The notes: generated from the sequence alone by a model not told the origin. DNA of 64,000 bases from Flavobacterium cucumis (GCF_900148835.1 NZ_FRYK01000001.1:62001-126000), one strand, 5' to 3'. Numbered from the stretch's first letter, positions 8,328 to 17,971 are shown. Numbers and translations are program-made.

Positions 8328-8335
8328 CAAAGGTA
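8328..8335 (-). promoter_or_regulatory. -7 promoter element for the radical SAM gene
   Basis: Reads TACCTTTG on the minus strand (consensus TAnnTTTG), ending 16 nt before the TTG start codon. No convincing -33 TTG is present. Confidence 0.5.
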
Positions 8336-8396
8336 ATATTAAAAATTATTTCGAACTAATTTGTGTAATTTAGGCATAATCTTATCTGGAAATTGT

Positions 8397-8404
8397 TACT
8401 TTTG
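8397..8404 (+). promoter_or_regulatory. -7 promoter element for the T9SS surface protein
   Basis: TACTTTTG matches TAnnTTTG and lies 15 nt before the ATG at 8420. It overlaps upstream in-frame TTG codons, which is why 8420 is the preferred start. Confidence 0.55.
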
Positions 8405-8419
8405 AAGAAAATATTTTGC

Positions 8420-11400
8420 ATGAGAGCCTTCGTTTTATTCTTTTTTTCTTTTTTCGCAATATCGACATTCAGTCAGGTTAAACACAACTCCACTGGTTTT
8501 ATTGAAAACAAAGGACAAATTGTAGATCAAAAAAGTAGACCTAACCCAAGTGTAAAATATCTTTTGAACACTAATGGTCTAAATGTCCAATTACGAGAAA
8601 AAGGTTTTTCTTATGACGTTTACGAAACAGAAAAAAATCCCTTAACCAAAAAAGACAAAGATTTCTATTCTTCTAATCCAAATTTTGATAACGGAATTAA
8701 AACACCCGATTATTCCTTAAAATATAAATATCATAGAATTGATATTGACTTTTTGAATGCTAATCCAAACACTCAGCTGATAGCAGAAGAAAAATCCAAA
8801 GATTACGACAATTACTACAATATTGTCCATTCACCAGAAGGGATTATCAATGTCCATAAATACCAAAAAGTCACCTACAAGAACATTTACAATCAAATTG
8901 ATGTTGTTTTTTTTATTCCAAATGATTCCACAAAAGCGGTAGAATATAACTTTATTATAAAACCTGGTGGAAAAATATCTGATATTCAATTACAATTTAG
9001 AGGTGGAAAAACTGAATTATTGGAAAACAAGATACGAATGCAACTTCGCTTTGGAGGAATGGAAGAAACTATTCCGATGAGTTGGACCGAACAAAAAAAT
9101 GGTAAAAGTGAAATTAAAATCAACTATAAAAAGATAAAAAAGAATGTTTATGGTTTTGAAGGAGATTTAAATTCTTCAGAGAAAACTATTGTAATTGATC
9201 CCGTACCTATTAGATTGTGGGGGACTTATTATGGGGGAAATGATATCGAGCTTGCCTACGATATAACCTCTGATATAAACAATAATATTTATATATCAGG
9301 TTTAACATATAGCACTAATAACATGGCAACCTCAGACGCTCATCTATCATCGATGAATAGCATAACTGCTGGATTCATAGCTAAATTTGATTCCAATGGA
9401 ATGAGATCATGGGGATCTTATTATTTAGCAAACATAATTAATGTTAAAGTTGACAACAATTTGAATGTTTACTTTTCAGGACAAACATTGATTTCTTCAA
9501 ATATTTCTACACCTGGTACTCATCAACCAATTAAAAGTAATTATAACGACGGTTACCTTGTGAAATTTAATAGTTTAGGAATAAGGCAATGGGGGACTTA
9601 TTTTGGAGGGGAAAAAAATGATTTTATACATAGTATGGCTTTTGATAATTTGAATAATGTTTTTTTATGTGGCGAAACTAATAGTAACACTCAAATTGCT
9701 TCAATAAATTCACATCAATCAATAAAGGAGTCTAGTGATGATAGTACGGATGCATTTATAGCGAAATTTAATGATCAAGGTTTACGCCTTTGGGCAACTT
9801 ATTATGGAGGCGAAAACCCAGATGGCTTATTTAATTGTTTTGTAAACAATGATAATTTTCTTTACTTGACAGGAGTAACCCACAGTACCTCAAACATTAG
9901 TACGCCTGGCTCTTATCAAACAACAAATTTAGGAGGAAGTGACGGTATGATATTAAAATTTGATTTAAATGGCAATTTAATTTGGGGAACCTATATTGGG
10001 GGTGAAGAAAATGATTTTTTAGGTTTAAAAGGTGATCTAGTTAACAACAACATCTATTTAATTGGTCCAACATATAGCACAACAAATATCGCAACACCTG
10101 GAACTTTTTTTGAAACATATCAATTAAATCACTCTTATGGCTCATCAAATGCTTTGATTAAATTTGATTTAATTAACCAAACTAAAGTTTGGGGAACTTA
10201 CTTTACAGAAAAAGTACACCAATTGTCAGTTAATAATTTAAACGAGGTCTATTTTTGTGGTGAAACCTACAGCTATACAGGAATAGCTACACCTGATGGT
10301 TATCAGACTACAAGAAACAATTATCTCCATGTCTATCTCATAAAACTAAATGAAAATTCTCAAAGAGTTTGGGGAACATACTATTCTGGAGATAGAGCAA
10401 CTCAAAACGCTATATTAGAAGTTGATAATTCAAATAGTATTTATTTATATGGAAATGCAAATGGTAATAGCACTGGAATTACTACTCCAAACTCACACCA
10501 ATATTATCAAGCATCTAATGAGGATACCTTTCTTGTAAAATTTCTAGACTGCCAATCATCTACCTCTGTGAATTCCAATTCCCCTATTTGTATTGGAAAT
10601 AATCTAGAATTATCTGCTTCTGGTGGAACCAACTATTCTTGGACAGGGCCAAATGGTTTTACTTCTACAGATCAAAACCCCATAATTCTCAATTCAAATG
10701 CATCTCACAGTGGTCAATATAGTTGCGAAATTACCGGAACAGGTGATTGTGATAACACTGTTACTATAAATGTTGTGGTTGGAGATTTTGAAATGCCAAT
10801 ACCCACAAACACAAATTTACCTGTTATTACTGGAGATTGCAATACTGTCATCTCAACAATTCCAACAGCAACAGACAATTGCGCAGGAACTATTATTGCA
10901 ACAACAACAAATCCATTAACATATTCAATTCCTGGAAGTTACACCATTACCTGGAATTATAATGATGGAAATGGCAATACGAGTTCACAAACACAAAATG
11001 TTACAATTTCATCAGTTGCGTTACCAACTCCAACATCAGAACAACAATTCTGCATCCAAGAAAACGCAACACTAAACAACATAGTAATTTCTGGTCAAAA
11101 CATAAAATGGTATGATGCAATAACTAGTGGAAACTTACTTCCTATTACTACACTTTTACAAAACGGAACAACTTATTATGCCTCACAAACCATAAATGGA
11201 TGTGAAAGTGCAAGAGTTCCAGTTTTAGTAACTATCCAAAACACAGCTGCACCAACAGGAAATCAAAATCAAAGTTTTTGTAGTACTGAAAATGCTACTT
11301 TGAACAATATAGCTGTAACTGGGACGGATGTTATTTGGTATAACAGCTTGGGTGGAAGTACTATTTTATCAACTTCAACACTATTACAAAATGGAGGAAC

Positions 11401-12451
11401 TTATTACGCTTCTCAAACCATAAATGGTTGTGAAAGTCCAACAAGATTGGCTGTTTCAATTCAATTAATCAACACATTAAATGCCAACAATTATTCTGAA
11501 GCCATTTGTGACGATTTAAACAATAGAACCGAAATTGTAAATCTAAGTAACTATAATGGGGCATTAATTGCTTCATCAGGAAACATTTTCAAATATTACT
11601 ATTCTTTAAACGGTGCTCAAAATCAATTGCCTGCTGATGAAATACAGAATAGTAATAATTACAATTTATCAATTGGCAACAACATAGTTTACGTAAGAAT
11701 TGAATCTCCAAATACTTGTTTCCAAATTGTAACACTAGATCTTAATTTGGTTAGTAAACCATTTGTCAATATCAATGATGTTATGCCTATTTGCGAAGGC
11801 AGTTCGATTACCATTGATGCTGGATCTGGATTTGACAATTACCTTTGGTCTACAAATGATACAAATAACTCAATTACAATAACGCAACCTGGAAACTATT
11901 CGGTAATCGTTTCAGAAAATCATGGTTCATTAGTTTGTTCAACAACTAAAAATTTCACTGTTGTAAATTCAAATATTGGAACTATTTCAGAAATTATTAC
12001 CTCTGATTGGACACAAAACGAAAATACAATTTCTGTTTTACTTTCATCAAATAGCTCAGGAAATTACGAATATTCATTAAATGGTATTGATTTCCAAGAT
12101 AACAATACTTTTTATGGTTTAGAAAATGGGGAATACACTGTTTATGTTCGTGATAAAAACGGTTGTGGCGTAAGCTCAGAAGATGTTTATGTATTAATGT
12201 ATCCGAAGTTTTTTACTCCAAACGGGGATGGATATAATGATTATTGGAAAATTAAACTTTCTGAAAACGAACCGAACATATCAATCACAATTTTTGATCG
12301 ATATGGAAAATTAATCAAGCAATTCGATTCAACAAGCAATGGTTGGGATGGGACACTTAACAACAAAGCGCTTCCTGCAACAGACTATTGGTTTGTAGTT
12401 ATAAGAGAAGGCGGTAAAGAACACAGAGGCCATTTTACACTCAAGCGATAA
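8420..12451 (+). CDS. Large secreted SBBP-repeat protein with T9SS type B (gliding-motility C-terminal) sorting domain
   Basis: A surface or secreted protein of about 1,343 residues. The start at 8420 gives the signal peptide MRAFVLFFFSFFAISTFSQ; earlier TTG codons overlap the promoter. Next comes the GFIENKGQIVDQ-type N-terminal domain. It is followed by about seven beta-propeller-like SBBP repeats, each beginning W-G-T-Y-Y/F and containing N-x-x-Y-x-x-G, encoded roughly from 9,210 to 10,540. Then come an Ig-like domain (GTNYSWTGPNGF), an HYR-like domain (TATDNC), two near-identical adhesin repeats ending GTTYYASQTINGCES / GGTYYASQTINGCES, and an SprB-like region. The C-terminus (FFTPNGDGYNDYW ... 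GHFTLKR) is the CHU_C sorting domain read by the type IX secretion system. The ligand is unknown. Confidence 0.9.
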   Translation: MRAFVLFFFSFFAISTFSQVKHNSTGFIENKGQIVDQKSRPNPSVKYLLNTNGLNVQLREKGFSYDVYETEKNPLTKKDKDFYSSNPNFDNGIKTPDYSLKYKYHRIDIDFLNANPNTQLIAEEKSKDYDNYYNIVHSPEGIINVHKYQKVTYKNIYNQIDVVFFIPNDSTKAVEYNFIIKPGGKISDIQLQFRGGKTELLENKIRMQLRFGGMEETIPMSWTEQKNGKSEIKINYKKIKKNVYGFEGDLNSSEKTIVIDPVPIRLWGTYYGGNDIELAYDITSDINNNIYISGLTYSTNNMATSDAHLSSMNSITAGFIAKFDSNGMRSWGSYYLANIINVKVDNNLNVYFSGQTLISSNISTPGTHQPIKSNYNDGYLVKFNSLGIRQWGTYFGGEKNDFIHSMAFDNLNNVFLCGETNSNTQIASINSHQSIKESSDDSTDAFIAKFNDQGLRLWATYYGGENPDGLFNCFVNNDNFLYLTGVTHSTSNISTPGSYQTTNLGGSDGMILKFDLNGNLIWGTYIGGEENDFLGLKGDLVNNNIYLIGPTYSTTNIATPGTFFETYQLNHSYGSSNALIKFDLINQTKVWGTYFTEKVHQLSVNNLNEVYFCGETYSYTGIATPDGYQTTRNNYLHVYLIKLNENSQRVWGTYYSGDRATQNAILEVDNSNSIYLYGNANGNSTGITTPNSHQYYQASNEDTFLVKFLDCQSSTSVNSNSPICIGNNLELSASGGTNYSWTGPNGFTSTDQNPIILNSNASHSGQYSCEITGTGDCDNTVTINVVVGDFEMPIPTNTNLPVITGDCNTVISTIPTATDNCAGTIIATTTNPLTYSIPGSYTITWNYNDGNGNTSSQTQNVTISSVALPTPTSEQQFCIQENATLNNIVISGQNIKWYDAITSGNLLPITTLLQNGTTYYASQTINGCESARVPVLVTIQNTAAPTGNQNQSFCSTENATLNNIAVTGTDVIWYNSLGGSTILSTSTLLQNGGTYYASQTINGCESPTRLAVSIQLINTLNANNYSEAICDDLNNRTEIVNLSNYNGALIASSGNIFKYYYSLNGAQNQLPADEIQNSNNYNLSIGNNIVYVRIESPNTCFQIVTLDLNLVSKPFVNINDVMPICEGSSITIDAGSGFDNYLWSTNDTNNSITITQPGNYSVIVSENHGSLVCSTTKNFTVVNSNIGTISEIITSDWTQNENTISVLLSSNSSGNYEYSLNGIDFQDNNTFYGLENGEYTVYVRDKNGCGVSSEDVYVLMYPKFFTPNGDGYNDYWKIKLSENEPNISITIFDRYGKLIKQFDSTSNGWDGTLNNKALPATDYWFVVIREGGKEHRGHFTLKR

Positions 12452-12520
12452 TTTCATAAGCGTTTGTTAAACTGTATTAAAACTTTGAAATTTTCAGTAT
12501 TTTAGCAAAAAAATTGCAAA

Positions 12521-14116
12521 ATGCCAAGTGACTGTATTACGTATCAAAATTCGGGATATTTTTCAAAACTAATTGTAGCTTATTTAGACCAAAAGACTGA
12601 ATTGAAATCGTTGTACAATAGGTTTCCATCAGTAGAAAATTTTAAAGATCAAATAGAAGAAAAAAATAAAAACTTCCCGTTTGAAAACAGAGAGATACTA
12701 GCTGATGCATTACTAAATCAATACCAAAAGTTTGCCATTTCAGAAACAACTTCTGTTAATATTCAACTTTTAAAAAATTCGAATACTTTTACAATTACAA
12801 CAGGTCACCAACTGAATTTGTTCACGGGACCTTTGTATTTTTTATATAAAATTATTTCGGTATTAAATTTAACGAAAGAATTAAAAACTACTTATCCGGA
12901 AAATAATTTTGTACCCGTTTATTGGATGGCAACTGAAGATCACGATTTTGAAGAAATCAATTACTTCAATTTCAATGGAAAGAAGATCCAATGGGAAAAA
13001 GAAAGTAAGGGTCCCGTTGGAAGACTAAATACTTCTGGATTACATGAAGTTTTTGAGGAATTTTCAAACGAACTCGGGTTAGGAAATAATGCAAAGTATC
13101 TTCGTGATTTATTTAAAAAATCATATTTAGAACACGACAATTTAGCGGATGCTACGCGTTATTTAGCGAATGAATTATTCAAAAATGAAGGTTTAGTAAT
13201 TATTGATGGCGATGATTCTAAATTAAAAAAATTGTTTGTTCCATATGCTAAAGAAGAATTGTTACACCAAACTTCTTTTAAGAAGGTGAACGAAACGATT
13301 CCGCTATTATCAAATTACGATGTTCAAGTAAATCCTCGTGAAATCAATTTATTTTACATTCAGGACGATTTGAGAGAGCGTATTATTTTTGAAAACGGAT
13401 TTTACAAAATTAATAATACTTCCTTATCATTCTCAGAAAGCGAAATACTAACAGAATTAGAAAATAATCCTAAGAATTTTAGTCCTAATGTAATTTTACG
13501 TACGCTGTATCAAGAAGTGATTTTACCAAATCTTTGTTACATTGGCGGTGGTGGCGAAATTGCCTATTGGTTAGAATTAAAATCGAATTTTGAAGCTAAC
13601 AATGTGCCTTTCCCAATACTTTTAGTACGAAATTCGGTACTTCTAGTAACAGAAAAACAAGTTTCAAAATTAGCTAAGCTAAATGTGAATTGGGAAGAAC
13701 TGTTCCTAAAGCAAAAATCATTATCCGATAAAAAAACGAAAGAATTTTCAAAATTCACAATTGATTTTTCAGAGCAAAAAGCAATTTTAGAAAAACAATT
13801 TGAACAACTTCATCAAATAGCCCTTCAAACAGATAAATCGTTTATAGGGGCTGTGAAAGCACAAGAAAAAAAACAAATTAAAGGTTTAGAAAATTTAGAA
13901 AAGAGATTGTTAAAAGCCGAACGTCAAAATCATGCGTCAAAATTGGAACGAATTTTCGAAGTTCAAAACGAATTATTTCCAGGAAAAAGTCTACAAGAGC
14001 GAAATCAAAATTTTTCAACTTTTTTAAAAGAAATCGATAATTACGAATCATTTTTAGATAAAATAGCCACTAATCTAAAACCCTTTGAACAAAAATTCGC
14101 AATTATAACTTTATAA
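12521..14116 (+). CDS. bshC: Bacillithiol biosynthesis cysteine-adding enzyme BshC
   Basis: Proposed to add cysteine to glucosaminyl-malate in the last step of bacillithiol synthesis, a low-molecular-weight thiol of Firmicutes and Bacteroidota. The 531 residues match the family length of about 530-540. Recognisable segments are TTGHQLNLFTGPLYFLYKI, PVYWMATEDHDFEEINYF and ILRTLYQEVILPNLCYIGGGGEIAYWLELK, followed by a C-terminal coiled-coil region (about 400-500) rich in Lys/Glu. The gene is followed 47 nt later by ndk, which has its own promoter. BshA and BshB are not in the window. The ATG at 12521 follows an A-rich leader with no Shine-Dalgarno sequence, as usual here. Confidence 0.93.
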   Translation: MPSDCITYQNSGYFSKLIVAYLDQKTELKSLYNRFPSVENFKDQIEEKNKNFPFENREILADALLNQYQKFAISETTSVNIQLLKNSNTFTITTGHQLNLFTGPLYFLYKIISVLNLTKELKTTYPENNFVPVYWMATEDHDFEEINYFNFNGKKIQWEKESKGPVGRLNTSGLHEVFEEFSNELGLGNNAKYLRDLFKKSYLEHDNLADATRYLANELFKNEGLVIIDGDDSKLKKLFVPYAKEELLHQTSFKKVNETIPLLSNYDVQVNPREINLFYIQDDLRERIIFENGFYKINNTSLSFSESEILTELENNPKNFSPNVILRTLYQEVILPNLCYIGGGGEIAYWLELKSNFEANNVPFPILLVRNSVLLVTEKQVSKLAKLNVNWEELFLKQKSLSDKKTKEFSKFTIDFSEQKAILEKQFEQLHQIALQTDKSFIGAVKAQEKKQIKGLENLEKRLLKAERQNHASKLERIFEVQNELFPGKSLQERNQNFSTFLKEIDNYESFLDKIATNLKPFEQKFAIITL

Positions 14117-14118
14117 AA

Positions 14119-14148
14119 TTGGTAGTATTAAAAATTACACTAATTTTG
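14119..14148 (+). promoter_or_regulatory. Consensus promoter of ndk
   Basis: TTG (14119-14121), a 19-nt spacer and TAATTTTG (14141-14148) match the Bacteroidota primary sigma consensus. The ndk start is 15 nt downstream. The -33 element lies just after the bshC stop codon. Confidence 0.8.
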
Positions 14149-14163
14149 CAAAAAATTTAAAAA

Positions 14164-14583
14164 ATGGCAACAAACAGAACTTTTACAATGATTAAACCAG
14201 ATGCTGTTGAAAACGGGCACATCGGTGGAATTTTAAATATGATTACTGAAGCTGGTTTCAGAATTGTAGCAATGAAATTAACGCAATTAACTGTAGCAGA
14301 TGCACAAAAATTCTATGCAGTACACAGCGAAAGACCATTTTTTGGTGAATTAGTTGAATTTATGACAAGAGGTCCAATCGTAGCAGCTATCTTAGAAAAA
14401 GAGAATGCAGTTGAGGATTTCAGAACTTTAATTGGTGCTACAAATCCAGCTGATGCAGCTGAAGGAACTATCCGTAAAAAATATGCTACTTCAATTGGAG
14501 AAAATGCAGTTCACGGATCTGATTCTGATGAAAATGCAGCTATAGAAGGTGCTTTCCACTTTGCAGGAAGAGAGCAATTCTAA
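14164..14583 (+). CDS. ndk: Nucleoside diphosphate kinase
   Basis: Transfers the gamma phosphate of ATP to nucleoside diphosphates through a phosphohistidine. At 139 residues it has the standard NDK length. The N-terminus [13 protein letters not shown] is the conserved start of the fold. The active site reads [12 protein letters not shown] with His117 as the phosphorylated residue. [22 protein letters not shown] is the nucleotide-binding part. It has its own consensus promoter and a strong terminator, so it is a single-gene unit. Nothing is unusual about it. Confidence 0.97.
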   Translation: MATNRTFTMIKPDAVENGHIGGILNMITEAGFRIVAMKLTQLTVADAQKFYAVHSERPFFGELVEFMTRGPIVAAILEKENAVEDFRTLIGATNPADAAEGTIRKKYATSIGENAVHGSDSDENAAIEGAFHFAGREQF

Positions 14584-14604
14584 TCTCATAAAGATTTATA
14601 ATTT

Positions 14605-14638
14605 AAAATCCGATTCATTTAAAATTGAATCGGATTTT
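14605..14638. terminator. Bidirectional terminator between ndk and the XRE regulator
   Basis: Perfect 13-bp arms at 14605-14617 and 14626-14638 with an 8-nt loop. A T run on one side and A run on the other let it serve both convergent genes. Confidence 0.88.
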
Positions 14639-14639
14639 T

Positions 14640-16118
14640 TTATTTATACTTATTCATAATATCCTTCACAACATTATCTGTTTGCGAAAATCGGGCTTTT
14701 CGTTCTAAATTCTTAGGTGGTGCAGCGCGTTCAGCACAATCTAAAATCGAACATGACTCACAGGTTACACCGACTTTCATCCGTTTTAGTGTTTCGTCTT
14801 GCAAAAAAGAAATTTTAGCTAGCGAATGTTGATTGATCATTATCCCTAAAGCTATACTTCGGTAATACCCTTTTCTAAAAGGATCCTTTGTTGCCGAAGA
14901 AATCACAAAATATTCATTATCGGTATGATTATACGAAGAAATTTGACTATCAAACACATGATTCACATTTGTTTCAGCTAATTCTTTAATGGTCTTTAAA
15001 GAAATCCATCTCCGACAATAATGCTCGTTAAGTTCATTTGCATGCGGCTCTAGTAAATTGGTAATATGCAATTCTTTAGTCAACTGAAAATCACCACGCT
15101 CTGGTTTAAAATTAAAACGAAGAAAGAAAAGATTTTTCAGATTAAAATCCTTAGGTAATACATTGGTCAAACGTTGGTAAAAAGTCTCTGGTGAATCCGT
15201 AAATTCATCCATCACCAATAGAAAATCTTGAGGGGTAAATGTTTTCTTCTCAAATAGACTCTTTAATTTTTTAACTAACACTTTTCTTGGAATAAGTAAA
15301 GCTCCAGCAAAATATGAAGCTATAAAATTATTTAAAACTTGGTCAAAACTTTCAAATTTAATCCAGGAGAACGTATATAATCTGTCCGTAATATTTAAAA
15401 AATTGTATGCTATTTCCTTTGCGTAAATAAACATCCGCTGAGAATCATCCGTTTCCGAAGAAACTAATAACGTTTTAGAGGTTGGCACAAAAACCGAACG
15501 CAAATTGTTCAACTCTTTATGTTGAGTAAGCTCTTCATTATTAATTATGTAGCCATATTCATCGGTAAGAATTTCTTCTAAATCAACCAAACTTAAGCGT
15601 TTGTTTAAATCAAGAGAGTAAGCCTTAGCAAATTTTTCAACCTGAGTTTCAATATCATCAAAATAATTATTATTGGCTTCTTGATACGAACGCAAAGCCG
15701 CTAAAAAGAAACTTTCACGCGTTAAATTATAATGCTTAGCAATTTCGAAAAGCGTACTTATAAAAGCATTTACCTTAATTGGTGCTTCTGCAATAATATC
15801 GATTAAATCACTTTCTTTAATACCAAAAACATCTAGTGGAATTTCCTTTAAAATTCTAGATTGTAAAATTTCGCCAATCGGCGCAAGGTTTTTGTCTAAC
15901 TTGAGTGAAACTAATTGATCATATGAAATTTCCAAAGCGTCTGCTAAAAGAATAATTTTATCTCTTTTAGGATATTTTTTCCCTTTTTCAATCTCATTAA
16001 GATACGATTTCGATAAGCCCGTAATTTTGGCCAAACCAAATAAAGATAAATTCTTCTCTATTCTTATCTGTTTCAATTTCAAACCAAAAATTAGGCGAAC
16101 ATACTCTTCTTCTATCAT
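14640..16118 (-). CDS. RamB/ScfR-like transcriptional regulator (HTH + IrrE-like + zinc-type C-terminus), probable glyoxylate shunt regulator
   Basis: A 492-residue DNA-binding protein. Residues about 10-70 are an XRE-type helix-turn-helix (LKQIRIEKNLSLFGLAKITGLSKSYLNEIEKGKK). The middle contains a degenerate ImmA/IrrE-like domain (DQVLNNFIASYFAGALLIPR) that lacks the HExxH metalloprotease motif. The C-terminus has the Cys cluster CESCSILDCAERAAPP characteristic of the short-chain fatty acid regulator family (DUF2083). Family members such as Corynebacterium RamB and mycobacterial homologues control aceA/aceB and acetate or propionate metabolism. Here it is divergent from aceB-aceA with a perfect palindrome in the shared 191-nt region, so local control of the glyoxylate shunt is a strong inference. 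Its own promoter is probably TATATTTG at 16190-16197. Confidence 0.85.
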   Translation of the reverse strand: MIEEEYVRLIFGLKLKQIRIEKNLSLFGLAKITGLSKSYLNEIEKGKKYPKRDKIILLADALEISYDQLVSLKLDKNLAPIGEILQSRILKEIPLDVFGIKESDLIDIIAEAPIKVNAFISTLFEIAKHYNLTRESFFLAALRSYQEANNNYFDDIETQVEKFAKAYSLDLNKRLSLVDLEEILTDEYGYIINNEELTQHKELNNLRSVFVPTSKTLLVSSETDDSQRMFIYAKEIAYNFLNITDRLYTFSWIKFESFDQVLNNFIASYFAGALLIPRKVLVKKLKSLFEKKTFTPQDFLLVMDEFTDSPETFYQRLTNVLPKDFNLKNLFFLRFNFKPERGDFQLTKELHITNLLEPHANELNEHYCRRWISLKTIKELAETNVNHVFDSQISSYNHTDNEYFVISSATKDPFRKGYYRSIALGIMINQHSLAKISFLQDETLKRMKVGVTCESCSILDCAERAAPPKNLERKARFSQTDNVVKDIMNKYK

Positions 16119-16145
16119 CTTTTAATTATTTTTTGAAAAATAATT

Positions 16146-16160
16146 TGAAAACTATTTTCA
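16146..16160. promoter_or_regulatory. Small palindrome in the regulator's leader
   Basis: TGAAAA (16146-16151), CTA, TTTTCA (16155-16160) is a perfect 6+6 inverted repeat between the predicted regulator promoter and its start codon at 16118. It may be an autoregulatory site, but it is AT-rich and could be chance. Confidence 0.3.
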
Positions 16161-16189
16161 TTCGCTTTACCCTATTTTTCAGTAGATCA

Positions 16190-16197
16190 CAAATATA
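16190..16197 (-). promoter_or_regulatory. -7 promoter element for the regulator gene
   Basis: Reads TATATTTG on the minus strand (TAnnTTTG). It gives a leader of roughly 65 nt to the start at 16118. No -33 TTG at the expected distance. Confidence 0.5.
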
Positions 16198-16241
16198 ATA
16201 CATTTTTGCGAATACCTATTTTTTGATTTTTTTATAAAATT

Positions 16242-16255
16242 AGCGAACGTTCGCT
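16242..16255. promoter_or_regulatory. Perfect 14-bp palindromic operator at the aceB promoter
   Basis: AGCGAACGTTCGCT is a perfect palindrome and one of the few GC-rich words in this AT-rich intergenic region. Its right edge touches the predicted -33 TTG (16255-16257) of aceB. A partial copy, TTTGCGAAT, is at about 16205-16213. It is the best candidate binding site for the divergently encoded regulator. Occupancy would block RNA polymerase at aceB. Confidence 0.7.
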
Positions 16256-16285
16256 TGTTTTATATTTATTAATTTAATAATATTG
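16255..16285 (+). promoter_or_regulatory. Predicted aceB promoter
   Basis: TTG (16255-16257), 20-nt spacer, TAATATTG (16278-16285; one mismatch to TAnnTTTG), 25 nt before the aceB ATG. Confidence 0.55.
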
Positions 16286-16309
16286 TAATCGAAATTAAAA
16301 TTAAAGATC

Positions 16310-17890
16310 ATGGAAACAAGCACATCACAACTTAAAATAAATGTAAGAGATACCTTTGCCGATATCCTTTCACGTGAAGCTTTGTTATTTCTTGAAGCAC
16401 TTCAATTGAAATTTAATTCAAGAAGACTTGAATTATTAGAAAAACGAAAAGAACAACAAAAAAGATTTGATGACGGGGAAAAGCCAAGATTTCCAATTGA
16501 AACTTTAGAAATTAGAAACGCGAACTGGACTGCTGCTGCCATTCCTGAAATTCTATTAGACAGAAGGGTTGAAATCACAGGTCCCGTTGACAGAAAGATG
16601 GTTATCAATGCACTAAATTCAGGCGCAAAGGTATTCATGGCTGATTTTGAAGACAGTTGTTCACCAACTTGGAAAAATCTTCTGGAAGGGCAACGAAATT
16701 TAAAAGATGCTGTAAATAAATGCATTTCACTGGAACAAAATGGTAAAAAATACACTCTAAATAAAGAAACAGCAACGCTTATAGTACGCCCAAGAGGCTT
16801 GCATTTAGAAGATAAAAACATACGATTAGATGAAGAATATTTTTCTGGTGCTTTGGTAGATTTTGGTCTATTCTTTTTTCATAATGCAGAAAATCTAATT
16901 GCACAAGGATTAGCTCCCTTCTTTTATTTACCGAAATTAGAACACTATAAAGAGGCACGATGGTGGAATGACGTATTTATTTTTGCACAAGAATATTTAA
17001 AAATTCCGATTGGAACCATAAAAGCTACTGTTTTAATTGAAACTATTACCGCTAGCTTTCAACTAGATGAAATCATATATGAACTAAGAGCGCATATGGC
17101 AGGCTTAAACTGCGGAAGATGGGATTATATTTTTTCATACATCAAAAAATTAAAAAAACAGCCCGATTTTATCGTTCCCGATAGAGATCAGATCACCATG
17201 ACAAGCCCATTCATGAACGCTTATTCGCAGCGAGTTATTCAAGTTTGTCACAAAAGAAATGTACTTGCAATTGGAGGCATGGCAGCTCAAATCCCGATAA
17301 AAGACGATGAGCATGCAAATCAAGTTGCTTATGAAAAAGTAAAAGCCGACAAAGAGAGAGAAGTTAAAAACGGTCATGACGGAACTTGGGTTGCACATCC
17401 TGGGCTTGTACCTTTGGCTTTGAATGTTTTTAACGAAAATATGATGACGAAAAATCAAATACACGTTAAAAGAGCTGAATTAAATATTACCGAAGAACAA
17501 TTACTAGAACTACCAAAAGGGACTATTACCGAAAATGGTGTTCGAAAAAACATCAACATTGGGATTTTATATACAGAATCTTGGCTGATGGGAATTGGGG
17601 CAGCTGCCCTATACAATCTAATGGAAGATGCCGCAACAGCCGAAATATCAAGAACACAATTGTGGTTGTGGCTAAAAAAAGAAATACTACTTGAAAACGG
17701 AGAAAAATGTACCGTTGAACTGTATAAAAAATATATCGCAGAAGAATTAATTAAAATAAAAGCATATGTTGCTGAGGAGCGTTATACCTCGGGAAAATTT
17801 GAACTTGCCACCCAACTTTTTACAGAAATGATTCTAAATTCTGAATTAGATGCGTTTTTAACCTTGAAAGCTTATCCGTATCTCGATTAA
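16310..17890 (+). CDS. aceB: Malate synthase (A type)
   Basis: Condenses glyoxylate with acetyl-CoA to malate, the second step of the glyoxylate shunt. The 526 residues fit malate synthase A (about 530). The motif MADFEDSCSPTWKNLLEGQ marks the N-terminal part of the TIM barrel. VLIETITASFQLDEIIYELRAHMAGLNCGRWDYIFS carries the glyoxylate- and Mg-binding residues. IGGMAAQIPIKDD and HDGTWVAHPGLVPLAL are also family hallmarks. It is the first gene of an aceB-aceA pair; the 81-nt spacer holds a hairpin. Regulation is probably through the palindrome at 16242 and the divergent RamB-like protein. Confidence 0.97.
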   Translation: METSTSQLKINVRDTFADILSREALLFLEALQLKFNSRRLELLEKRKEQQKRFDDGEKPRFPIETLEIRNANWTAAAIPEILLDRRVEITGPVDRKMVINALNSGAKVFMADFEDSCSPTWKNLLEGQRNLKDAVNKCISLEQNGKKYTLNKETATLIVRPRGLHLEDKNIRLDEEYFSGALVDFGLFFFHNAENLIAQGLAPFFYLPKLEHYKEARWWNDVFIFAQEYLKIPIGTIKATVLIETITASFQLDEIIYELRAHMAGLNCGRWDYIFSYIKKLKKQPDFIVPDRDQITMTSPFMNAYSQRVIQVCHKRNVLAIGGMAAQIPIKDDEHANQVAYEKVKADKEREVKNGHDGTWVAHPGLVPLALNVFNENMMTKNQIHVKRAELNITEEQLLELPKGTITENGVRKNINIGILYTESWLMGIGAAALYNLMEDAATAEISRTQLWLWLKKEILLENGEKCTVELYKKYIAEELIKIKAYVAEERYTSGKFELATQLFTEMILNSELDAFLTLKAYPYLD

Positions 17891-17894
17891 AAAA

Positions 17895-17920
17895 CTGCCG
17901 AATGCTGCAACATTCGACAG
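17895..17920 (+). other. Intercistronic hairpin between aceB and aceA
   Basis: Arms CTGCCGAATG (17895-17904) and CATTCGACAG (17911-17920) pair with one mismatch and a 6-nt loop. No T run follows, so it is not a classic terminator. It may protect the upstream message or mark a processing point. Confidence 0.5.
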
Positions 17921-17971
17921 TCTATTCATAAATAATTATCAAATAATAACTATCTAAAACACAGCAAAATT

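Noticed and set aside
8393..8419. TTG start adding nine residues to the T9SS protein
   Set aside because: It overlaps the predicted -7 promoter element and would put charged residues before the signal peptide.
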